The notes beneath the pieces are model-generated. The model was not told where the DNA came from, did no database searches, and saw only the letters and a program-made list of their open reading frames with translations. Source: Rotaria sordida (taxonomy: Eukaryota; Rotifera; Eurotatoria; Philodinida; Philodinidae). Taken from it: a stretch of 64,000 bases of DNA. Both the position numbers and the translations under genes were made by a program. Where the stretch lies: the NCBI GenBank assembly GCA_905250125.1, contig CAJNOL010000529.1, positions 1 through 64,000 on the forward strand. The letters are read 5' to 3'. Of the stretch, positions 25,325-35,640 are shown piece after piece. The first letter of the stretch is position 1, and each line of letters starts with the position of its first letter.

Positions 25325-26284
25325 AGAATCAATGCCAAATAATTGTAGATATGATAAGAAAAGTTTGAATGTATGATTTTGTTTTGTGTTTGAGCACGCG
25401 CTCTTTATTGTGATATTCAATAGAATGCTTGGTTTTTTTTTCTAATGAATTTTATTGTCCCAAAGAAAGAGTAATTTAGAAAAAAAAGCGCCTGTTGCTG
25501 TGTGTATTTTTATTTTTCTGATGTGTTCTCATTATTTCAATACATACAAATAAAATTACAATCTTGTTTTGTTTTTTTTGAAAAAAAATTCATAGTAAGA
25601 TAAACGTCTAGAGGATGTTTCAATTGAGATTTATTATTATTCAATTTTTTCAATTGAAATAGCAAAATCAAAAACAAAAAATATTTATAATGAGATTTTT
25701 CAACAGACTCGATGTTTTCTGTACTGAAATTTTTTGATATGCTGATAAAAAGTTGAAAGAAAAAATATCAAAAACAGTGATGTCTTTAATAAATGGTAAC
25801 TCTAAGCATCTATAGTTCATTGTTGTTTTTCTTATAAGTCTAGTGGTCTGAATTTGTAATCACTAGTATTACACACCTAAAATTATATGATCATTGGTGA
25901 ACGATATTATGGCGGTGTTACAATTGCTATAGAATACTTACAAATGAACATATCCAAGTGTCAAATTGCTATTGAGTCAGAACTATGTGCATCATACAGA
26001 TCCTAATGAACTATGACTACCCCGGAAAAAAAGTTCAAGCTATTAGTTTATCGTTGCCGAAACATTGCATTTTTATGGGTTTTTTTGGTACAATGTCGTG
26101 GTCTTCTTGAGGAACACATAAGAACATCGGGACCTGTCAATGTATAAGGGTGAAGTTAAAAATGTGTTTTTACCTTAGTCGTATCTTAGGAAAGAAAAAA
26201 CAAAATGATCTGAAACTTTCATAATAAACTATTCTCGTTAAGATCTGTCTCGGTGCAAAGTTTCAAGCCAAAATTCGAAACTTA
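25325..26284. other. Intergenic stretch without a recognised gene
   Basis: AT-rich sequence between the upstream end of the minus-strand secreted-protein gene and the mariner remnant. The only structure seen is the 30-bp segment 25947-25976, whose near-perfect complement (28 of 30) lies at 27531-27560 on the other side of the mariner coding part. Confidence 0.5.
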
Positions 26285-27735
26285 TCAGGTTGTCCGAAAA
26301 GTTAGTACAACGGCATCTGGATTGTATGCGTGAAATATTTAGTTTATATTATCGTGCAAAGCGTAAGTTTTTACCATGACGTAAGCCTTGTTTTGGCTGA
26401 TTGCATCATTTTGTACGAAAAAGTTACTTTTCACCATTATATCTCTCTAAATTACAGCTATGTCGAGCATCGAGCAGTCATAAAGTCTTTTTACTTGAAA
26501 AGAACTCAAAGCTACTGGAATCACTACGAAATTGGAAAATGTTTATAAGGAATCTGCTCTACCGTACTGAACTGTTGCATACTGGGCAGCTGAATTCAAG
26601 AATTCAACATGCAACTTTGAAGATGTACCACGAAGTGATTGACTATCCACCACAATCACTGATGAAAACATTGAAGCCGTTGAACGTATTGTAATGCGTG
26701 ATCGACAAATCTCTCGCTGTCGTGTAACCGACGAATTGAGTAGTCCAAAAACTATAGTCAACGAGATTATGAGCAATCAGTCGAGCATGTGCAAGGTCTG
26801 CATACGTTGAGTACTGAAATTCTTGACACCACTTCAATGTGTTAGTCGAGTGGAGTATTGTCAAGAGCTATTGCAAGAAAGTGAACCGAATCCGACCAAC
26901 TTTCTCGATTGCATCGTGATCGAGAATAAGTCATGAGTGCATCACTATGACTCTCTCAGCTGCTTGGAAGTCGAGATCTGGAAGAAACCAACAGAAGAGA
27001 TGCTAACACAACTCCATCAGTAGGCAAGATCCTAATGGTCATTTTTTGGCACAAAGACGGTGTGCTGGTCACCGACTATCGGATTCATGGAGAGACGATC
27101 AATGGATCCTATGATGCATCATTCATCGAGCAGCTACATGCTGCTATCCTAGAGAAACACCATAACAAAATCAGCCATGGAATGTTACTTCTTCATGACA
27201 ACACGCCCGTCCACAAGAACAACGTTGTGCAGATTACTATTTGCCAGACCGACTTCGTCGACTTGAATTATTCTATCTATTCTTCGGATATTACATCTAC
27301 TGATTACTACATGTTTTCATATTTGAAGAAATTTCTTCCTGTCAAGAGTTCTAATTCTGATGACGAAGTAATAACGACTATTGAGAACTACTTGAGTAAT
27401 TTTGATTCGGAGTTATGTTTTAATGGCATAAATAGTTTGCGTGATCGTTGACAATGTGTAGTTGCTAATAAATGTCAGTACATTCAATAGATGCAGCAAT
27501 CATTATACTGCGATTCCATTGTATATGAGTCTCAATAGCGATTTGACATTTGGATATGTTTCCTCGTTAGATGATTTATCATTTACAGTTGCTAAACGAA
27601 GACAGAGATACTCTAAACTTTTTCTTTCTTTATCTTTTGACTAATGTTTAATCTCTGTTAGAATGTTAATATTATTCAACACAATAAAGTATGTGCCTTA
27701 TTAGTCCGAATTTTCTAATGCATTTTTCGGCCATT
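26285..27735 (+). mobile_element. Decayed mariner DNA transposon
   Basis: The left end TCAGGTTGTCCGAAAAGTT follows a TA and is mariner-like. The right end near 27720-27735 (TTTTTCGGCCATTA) is only a partial match, so it is approximate. Coding remnants run along the plus strand: an N-terminal region with FEDVPRS-like and TDENIEAVERIV words, a central LTPLQ block, and an open C-terminal half (27035-27451) with VIFWHKDGVLVTDYRIHGET, LLLHDNTPVHK and STDYYMFSYLKKFLP. The second and third acidic residues of the DD34D triad are visible (HDN, TDYY). The first (normally TGDE) reads VIEN. Stops and frame changes upstream make it inactive. Confidence 0.85.
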
Positions 27736-28414
27736 ATCCATGTTGATAATTGTTTTTTTTGACAGTTTCACTGCCAACTAGTCTTTTCTTCTATCATTAT
27801 ATGAAATTGATGATAACCAATTGAAAATAAAAGAATTAATGACTATATTATCACAGACAAATATTGAATAGAATCTTTTATAAAAAGAAAATCTAATATT
27901 ACCTTTGTTCGATATTTCTATTTTTATCAGATCTTTTGAAATATCATACAAGAAAAATTTCAATTAGATTTAATATAATATATTAAGATTTTTCAATTAT
28001 TGTTCTTAAATATAATAACAGATTTACTTAATGAAATAGCATTGCTAACAATTAAATTCCTATATTTATCTTTCTCCTTTATCAATATCATAGAATCCAA
28101 GATTATATTTGTAAATATTCAAATAATCATCAATGTTATAACCGATGACAGCAGTAGATGATGCCTAACCAATTCCGTCTGTTATTGATTTTCTTCTCTT
28201 TTTTATCTGCTTTATTTATGATCTATTCTATATGAGTACGCATATATCGACATGCAAGGCCAATACTGACTCTATCCTTTCCCAAAAAAAAAAGGGCAAG
28301 AATATTTCTTAGTTACTCTAGTGGATCATATTGATTTGTTTTTGCACAGTGAGAGAGAAAGAACGAAGAAAATCAAGTATTCAATTCATTTTCTTATCTA
28401 TATATGTATATATA
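27736..28414. other. Intergenic stretch upstream of the small heat-shock gene
   Basis: AT-rich, no open coding segment. I looked for inverted nGAAn heat-shock element arrays before the small heat-shock gene and found no convincing one. No AG acceptor with a T-rich tract lies close to its start. Confidence 0.4.
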
Positions 28415-29110
28415 ATGACATCTTCAGCATTGATACCGATTAATAATGAGAAAAATTATTTTTTACAACCATCAAAATCATCATTAAATTGTTATTCAAT
28501 ACATGATCATGGTCATGGTTATCGAACATATTCATATGAATTTAATTTAAAAAATTATAAACCTGAACAAATAAATGTTTTAATTGATAATTCTAATAGA
28601 TTACATATACATGCATATCATTCACTATGTCATGAATTTCGACGTGAATATAAACTAGGTGGATCAAATATTGAAGCAAAACTTATACGAAATACAGTTG
28701 ATATATATGGACATCTTCGTATTGATGTAGATATTCGACCACGTCAATATAATATACTACCATCAATAAATAATAATATTCTAACATTTGATTTACATGG
28801 TTATCGACCTAAAAATGTAACTATTAGAATAAATGAAAATGGTTTATTAAAAATAAATGCACAACATTATGATAATGTAAATGAATATTGTATTAGTAGA
28901 GAATATTATCGTCAATATCAATTATCAAAAAATATTAATCCTAATCAAATACGAGCAAAATTTGATAATAATCATCAAATATTAACTATACAATTACCAC
29001 AATCATTACCTAGAAGAAGTTCATCATGGGAACCTTATTATAATAAAAATGATTCATTAATTTATGGTAAAGAACCATATGGAAATCCATGTTATTGTAA
29101 TCTTATGTAA
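28415..29110 (+). CDS. Small heat-shock protein with two alpha-crystallin domains
   Basis: Single-exon gene, 231 residues, start chosen at MTSSALIPINN because the upstream in-frame sequence lacks coding character. Members of the Hsp20 family are ATP-independent holdase chaperones. Domain 1 (about residues 33-108) begins YRTYSYEFNLKNYKPEQINV and has the strand pair RLHIHAYH and EFRREYKL. Domain 2 (about 115-200) begins NNILTFDLHGYRPKNVTIRI, has LLKINAQHYD and REYYRQYQL, and ends with FDNNHQILTIQLPQ, matching the family's nGxLxIxxP edge. A short tail WEPYYNKN...CYCNLM follows. Most animal small Hsps have one such domain; two-domain forms are known in flatworms. AATAAA lies at about 29158, and a foldback element starts 80 bp past the stop. 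Confidence 0.85.
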   Translation: MTSSALIPINNEKNYFLQPSKSSLNCYSIHDHGHGYRTYSYEFNLKNYKPEQINVLIDNSNRLHIHAYHSLCHEFRREYKLGGSNIEAKLIRNTVDIYGHLRIDVDIRPRQYNILPSINNNILTFDLHGYRPKNVTIRINENGLLKINAQHYDNVNEYCISREYYRQYQLSKNINPNQIRAKFDNNHQILTIQLPQSLPRRSSSWEPYYNKNDSLIYGKEPYGNPCYCNLM

Positions 29111-29189
29111 TTGAAAGACAATATTTTCTTTTTTGTAGTCTACTTTAAATTTTGTTAATAAAATATAGAAAAGTATTATTATTTATATA

Positions 29190-30133
29190 CAGTTGGTCAA
29201 AAAAGTATCTGATCATCCTGTTTTAGTCTCATACAAAGACCTTATTCAAATAAACCCTTTAGAAAGTCCGACTCTTGTGAAACTCATATATATGGCAGAG
29301 AATTTTATTTGTTCTATCCAATGGAAGTATTTGAAGAAAAAAAACAACATGTTTCGAAATAGAAAATCATTTTTTGTAAAAAATAAATCCTTGCCAAATT
29401 TGGTGAAGAACTTCAATCGAAAAACTACTTATGCAGTTTTGTAGAGCAGCTCATAGCGCATCGAATAGTATATAGCAGATTGCATTTTCATCGAGTCTTG
29501 ATGCATTTAAAATCTATGCATGTGAAAAAAGCTCAGTGTAGAAATAATCGTTCTGTGCATGCACAAAAATCCATTTTTGATATTGAAAAATTGGTCAATA
29601 ATTCTACAAAGGATCTTTGATCTTGGTTTTTTTTTCTAATATTGATGCAAGACTCATCTGACTATCCGCGAGTAAAAAGAGAACTTTTGTAGTGTCTCCT
29701 CTCACTCAAAGAAAGTGATAAAAACTAGGTATGGGCATAAGATGTTTGTAAACGTTTACTCATTGTATGTTTCCCAACGAATATTTGGATGCTTAATGCA
29801 TCAAGACTCGACGAAAATGCAATTTGCTATATACCATTCCATGTGCCATGAGCTGCTCTACAAAACTGCATAAGTAGTTTTTCGATTGAAGTTCTTCACC
29901 AAATTTGACAGGGACTTATTTTTCTCGAAAATTTTATGATTTTTCACAAAAAATGATTTTCTATTTCGAAACATGTTGTTTTTTTTCTTCAAAAAGCTCC
30001 ATTGGATAGAACAAACAAAATTCTCTGCCATATACATGAGTTTCACAAGAGTCGAACTTTCTAAAGAGTTTATTTCAATAAAGTCTTTGTATGAGACTAA
30101 AACAGGATGATCAGATACTTTTTTGACCAACAG
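29190..30133. mobile_element. TA-flanked palindromic foldback element (Tc1-like ends)
   Basis: 944 bp bounded by TA on both sides. The left end CAGTTGGTCAAAAAAGTATC is mirrored on the right by GATACTTTTTTGACCAACAG with one mismatch at the tip. The arms match for roughly 330 bp (29190 to about 29515, and about 29797 to 30133) around a loop of about 280 bp. The mirrored arms give near-identical open frames on opposite strands (starting MVKKVSDHPVLVSYKD), a by-product of the inverted repeat and not a gene. The arms differ at scattered bases, so the insertion is not recent. Confidence 0.85.
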
Positions 30134-30135
30134 TA

Positions 30136-31348
30136 TATATTGATTATAATTTTCGATATAGAAATAATCAATTATAACTCATTCTTCTACTATTTTTTGG
30201 ATCAAATTACATCCAACATATATCTAGTAATGAAGAGATTTTATGGCGAAAAAAAATCAAACCACGTGCTGCATATGTAATAAATAATAAAAATAATTTT
30301 TAATTATGTAAATCATGAAATTAAAAATCAAATCTGTTTATGAGAAGCTTGAAAAGTTATCAATATGCTTTTACAAATAGAAAAATCTTTGACAATTTAT
30401 AAAATCTGTTACTGTGACTTGACATTTAAATATTTGGAAAATAATAATAATAATAATAATATTAATTGCTTAGCGATATCTTTACTCGTTGTAATTAAAG
30501 ATTGAGCGCGATCAATATTAATTAAATTAAGACTAGAAATCAATTGAGAAAAGTGTATAACTGTATTCTAATATGTATTATAATGTTACATTCAAGAATT
30601 CATTTTATTTAAATATCTCCAATTAGTATTCATCAAAATAATATTCATCTGCATTATAATAATCATTCATATATTAAGATTAGTCATTATAAATCTTCTG
30701 TTGTTTTTATATATCAATTACATTTTTGACTAGAAATCGAACAAAAAAAGAAAATATCAATTTAAAATGTTTGATTTATATTATGTGAAACAAAAACCAG
30801 ATGTTATTAAGAAAAACTGTCTATAAATAGCTGAAAAGATATATAAACTAATCTAACTCTAGTTTCTTATCAATCAAACCATATTTGATGTATCTATTAT
30901 CAACTGATCAATCAATCATAGCTTAAAACCGCATAGAAATAATATCAATTATAAAAAAAAAACAACCAGTTTGTAAGAAAAAAACCAGTATGACAGTTAA
31001 TGATACGAAAAAAAAAGATATCAGTTATCAAATATCTTAAATCAAATCTCTTGTCATAAAAATCTAAATAAAAAAAAAAGTTGGTAAATATTAGTTTTCA
31101 TTGTTTTTCTCAAGTATTAAACTATTAAAAGAAAAAAAAAAGATCTACTTTTCAATAGATGTCATTCTATAACAGAAAAATTACAAAAAGAAACCATACA
31201 ATTGATCGATTGGTAATGGACGAATCTCTTGTATTCTGATTAGTCAAATATTCTCTATGCACAAAGAACAATTCCCCAAAAATGAAATTTTTTTTTATTT
31301 TCATCCGATAATATAAATAATATGTTCACCTATGTCTGTAATTGACTA
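30136..31348. other. Intergenic stretch with (AAT)n microsatellite
   Basis: AT-rich, no coding segment recognised. It contains a short (AAT)n run at about 30441-30462 and many A-runs. It is the presumed upstream region of the first PIAS gene; no clear promoter element or AG acceptor close to the start was seen. Confidence 0.4.
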
Positions 31349-34300
31349 ATGTATATTCAACCAACACCTTATACACGTTCATTAACATCAACGAATATTG
31401 CTCAAACAATGCATACACCATTATCAACAACGTCAAATAATAATACAATACGTTTATCACAAGAACATCGTGCACGTCTTTATCAAATAGTAAATGAATT
31501 AACTGATGATCAATTACGTTTATTTCTTACAAATCATATAAATTCTTTATCAAATACAACATTGAATAATCAATTTCAACATTATTCACGTACACAATTA
31601 ATACAACAAACATATATTCTTATTGATAATTATTATTCTGTTGATCTTGAACAAACACTTTATGCAATGAGACAGAAACGTTTTCAACCTGATTATCAAC
31701 AACAGCAACAAATATATCGACAACAAACTCAACAGCAACAACAAACTTATGCTACACCATACAATCCACAACCATATTATTATACTCAACAAACAATACC
31801 ATATAATATTCAACCGAATTATCGTCTTCCAACACCATCAAATGTTTCACAACAATTAAGATCAAGTAAAAAATATTTTATTTTTCTATAAAATTGTCTT
31901 ATGATTGTAATGAAAATAATATTATCTATTTCAAATATTTATAAGAAATACAAACGTAAAATACTAATTACTTGTAAATATCGATTAGATATGTTTAGAG
32001 AAATTTAATATTAATTCGAATTATAAGATTTTAATATATTAAAAGATATTTTCTTATTATCAATTTCATTCGTTTTTCTTTGATATACATTTAGTTTAAG
32101 TTGAAGTTTTTGATATTTTGTCCGAAAAACAAAAACCTAGTATTTACGTATAATTTTTGTTTTCGATGGCTATTAATAAGATAAAACTTAAAATTTTTAT
32201 TATGAAGAAGAGTAAATAAAATAATTGATCGGTAAAAGAATAAAAATACTCATTAATTATGGTTCTTAAAGTTATTGAAAATAACATCTTTTTGATCGAT
32301 TTAAAAAAAATTATAATTAATTAAAACTTTTTTTTTAATCATCTTTTTAACCTTAGCATCAACCACGAAATTTTCAGTAAAATCTCTTAAAAATATATCT
32401 TAATTCTAAGTGTGAAACAAACGAAACAGGATGATATTGGCAACGATAGATAAATTAAAAGTAATACGATTAGTTATCGAATTTGCATATCTATATCTCA
32501 ATTTATATTCAATTCATGTTTTATTTCATTTTACGTACAAATATGAATATTGAGATTAATACACAATGGAGGTAATTCATTATACTATCGCTTTCTAATG
32601 CCAACAAAACACTCTGACAATCAAAATACTGCATCTTATCAACGCTATCTATCATGTAATTCTTTTTTTATTTGTGGTTAATAGAGTTAAATCAAAGTAA
32701 TTTAACATAACAAAAGAAAATAAATTTTATCAAATTGATAATTAACAACAATCAATATATATAGATATATATATATAAATCTTAAATTGTTTTTTGTTTT
32801 AGTACGGCCTAATCCTAATCCTACTCAACCTACAAATGCTCATAATCAACGTTCTCAAAATTCTCGTTCTCAACAGCAACAACAACAGCAGCAAGCTCCG
32901 TATGTTCCTTCTATTTTATCTCGTCAACAATATATTCAACAACCACCAGCATCTACAACAACAACAACAACGAATGGTTTATCATCATCAGCATCAACAT
33001 CTGTTATGCCTCGATATCAAATTCCAATTCTACCACCTCCACCATCAAATATGACTCGACCAATTCTTTCAACTTCATCATCATCATCAACATTAAATAT
33101 AACTCATAAAACTTTACCATTTTATCGTCCATTAACATGTGTCTATGAATGTTATCATGTGTTTCGCTATGATACATATCGTAAACAATATTTTTCTCGA
33201 AATGATTTTATTTTATCACTTGATGTATGTAATCAATTAGCATTATCATATGATTATGATTCTGATCTTGATATACATAAAACAACAAAATGTTTGATTA
33301 TGCGTCTTGTACGTATTGATCAACCACCTATGTCAAATGGTAAATATGATGATAATCTTCCACCAAATTTAGTTATGCATGTAAATTCACAAAATGTAAC
33401 TAATTTACCAACACCAAAACCATGTACAAGACAACAAACTGATTTAATACGTATTGGACGTGAAATTGATATAACATCATATTGTATGTTTAATCCCGTA
33501 TTAAATAATGAATTAACAATGACATGGTCATATCGTCAAGATAATACAAATTTACATTTACAATATATTAATTCACAATATGCATTACATATATTTCTTG
33601 TACAACATTTAACTATCGAAGATTTATGTGAACAAATTAAAAATAAAACATCAAAATTTTATCGTGAAGATTTAGTTAAATTATTAGCTAAAGCAATTGC
33701 AACTGATCGTGATCTTGGTTTAGAAGTTAGTGATCAAAAATTAAAATTAAAATGTCCTATTGATCAAAGACGATTAAAAATACCAATACGAGCTATAACT
33801 TGTCAACATTTACAATGTTTTGATTTAAAAAATTATATTGGTATAAAAATTTTCTTTCTTTATTTTTTCCATAGAGTAATCGTTTTGATTTAGAGAGCAA
33901 AAAAACATCATTTCTTCTTTGCACTTAATGAAAAGCTCTTTAACCACTTGCCTAATTCATCATTATTTTCAAGTGTTAATATCCGTCCTTTTATTGATAA
34001 ATAAAGTTCTACATGTCTTTACTATGTCACAGATAGAAGACTTTAATCTACTGTGATTGTAAGATGAAGTGACAATTCTATTGTCTGGAATAGTCTCCGC
34101 ATAGATCTCCGCTCTATAAATGGTTATAATTATGAAATTTTCAGATAGTACTTGATTATAACAGACAACTCATTAGAGAAAATTTTTAAAGCACATAATC
34201 GGAATTACTATTTTTTCTTTTTTAACGAATCCTATCAATTCTCATGCTAAGAACAGGCAAAGATAATTTCATCAATCAAAATAAATTATAATCGTTTAAC

Positions 34301-35502
34301 ATGAAATTTTTATCGATGATAGTGGCAACACTGATCTCTTGGATGAGGTACAATGTGCAATTTCTATCGAACACGTAGACATGACTTATTTTCTGTTGAA
34401 AACGAATTTTTTTTTCTTTCATAGAAATATTAAATTCTTATACTCAAAAAAAAGATTGATGAAAAATCCCTGAAGGAAACTCTTACCTTGAACTCCTATG
34501 AAAAATTTTTTTTATTTGAAAAATTAACAAATGGTAAATCACTTGATGCAGTTTCTCATGCCGATTTCAAATATGTCCTTATTTTTTTTATTAGAATATT
34601 TCTATGACAAAGAAATCATGAAAAATCTTTAAAAAGCAAGGCATTTAAAAAATCTATATCTCAATTCAAAAGCATTGACGTTAACTAAGTGTATGTCTCA
34701 GATATAGAAGAATGTTCTTTGGAAATTTTGTCGATATCAGATTAGTAGAAAAAAGTGTAGCGATCAACTTTATTGAACATGTCTTTTCGGAAAACGTTTA
34801 CAGGAGAAGGTCTCGAGATTATAACAGGCTTCAAAGAGTTCGTACTGACATTAAGATTTAACCGAGATATTGACTTTTCAATGAATTTTGCTCTGTATGT
34901 AATCAATTTTTCGATAAAATTCTATTGTCTAGTTTTGATCTAAAAACTTTGTCCAGATGAAGATCTCAGTGAGATTAGCTTATACATAAAGTTTTAGAAG
35001 TTTTTGATCGAGTATCTCTGAGATGTGCAACTTGCAAAATATATGTTTTACACAGTAATTTTGAATTCTTTCATTATTTGTATTTTTACTTTTTCTGTTA
35101 AAAAAACAAAACAACATTTACATTTTATTTTTAGCTTTAAATGAAAAAGCTGGTAAATGGATCTGTCCCGTATGTAACAAATCCGCTTTATTTGATGATT
35201 TACAAATTGATTCTTATACGGAATCAATATTAAATTCAATGGAAAATGAAAATATAACAGAAATAATAATTGATAGTAATTTAAATTGGACACCTGTAAC
35301 ATCATCATCATCATCATCTCTAATTACTGAACAACAACATCAACAACAACAACAACAAATAACATCAAATATTGATGATATTATATTAGATGATGATCAA
35401 ATTAATGAAAGACATCAAGAAATTGATTCAAAATTCAAAATTCAATTAATCCCATCATCAACAAATGGATCAGCTGATGTGATTCTTATTGATGATGATT
35501 AA
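31349..35502 (+). CDS. PIAS-family SUMO E3 ligase, copy 1 (no clear SAP domain)
   Basis: Exons 31349-31865, 32803-33840 and 35135-35502 give 640 residues in consistent phase. PIAS proteins are nuclear SUMO E3 ligases. The N-terminal helical part (QEHRARLYQIVNELTDDQLR) occupies the SAP position but lacks a convincing SAP signature. Gln-rich and Ser/Pro-rich linkers follow (polyQ near residues 184-200). The PINIT domain spans about residues 290-460, with LVMHVNSQNV and IRIGREIDITSYC. The SP-RING starts at Cys490: CPIDQRRLKIPIRAITCQHL, then CFDLKNYI and KWICPVCNKSALFDDLQID. The C-terminus has an acidic stretch and a SUMO-interacting motif VILIDDD at the stop. A paralogue starts 138 bp downstream on the same strand. 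Introns of 937 and 1,294 bp hold nothing recognised. Confidence 0.9.
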
Positions 35503-35596
35503 CTAAATTTTCTGTATTTGTGTTTTTTTTTGTATGATATCAAAGCAAAACGAAACGAAAAGAAGAAAAGAAAACAAAATTATTGTATATTTCTGT

Positions 35597-35637
35597 AATA
35601 AAGAAAGAGAAAAACGAATGATTTATCTTGTTTTCAG
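35597..35637 (+). promoter_or_regulatory. Poly(A) signal and probable trans-splice acceptor between the PIAS genes
   Basis: AATAAA at 35597-35602 is followed by ATCTTGTTTTCAG ending at 35637, three bases before the ATG of the second PIAS gene (CAG|ATAATG). With only 138 bp between stop and start, this is the arrangement of a two-gene operon resolved by spliced-leader trans-splicing, a process known in rotifers and flatworms. A 5' UTR cis-intron is the alternative. Confidence 0.55.
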
Positions 35638-35640
35638 ATA

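Noticed and set aside
27035-27451. 138-codon frame as a host gene
   Set aside because: It is the C-terminal half of the decayed mariner transposase (HDN and TDYY motifs).
29193-30130. Two near-identical reading frames on opposite strands (MVKKVSDHPVLVSYKD...)
   Set aside because: They are the two arms of an inverted-repeat element read in mirror image; no family match and no independent support.
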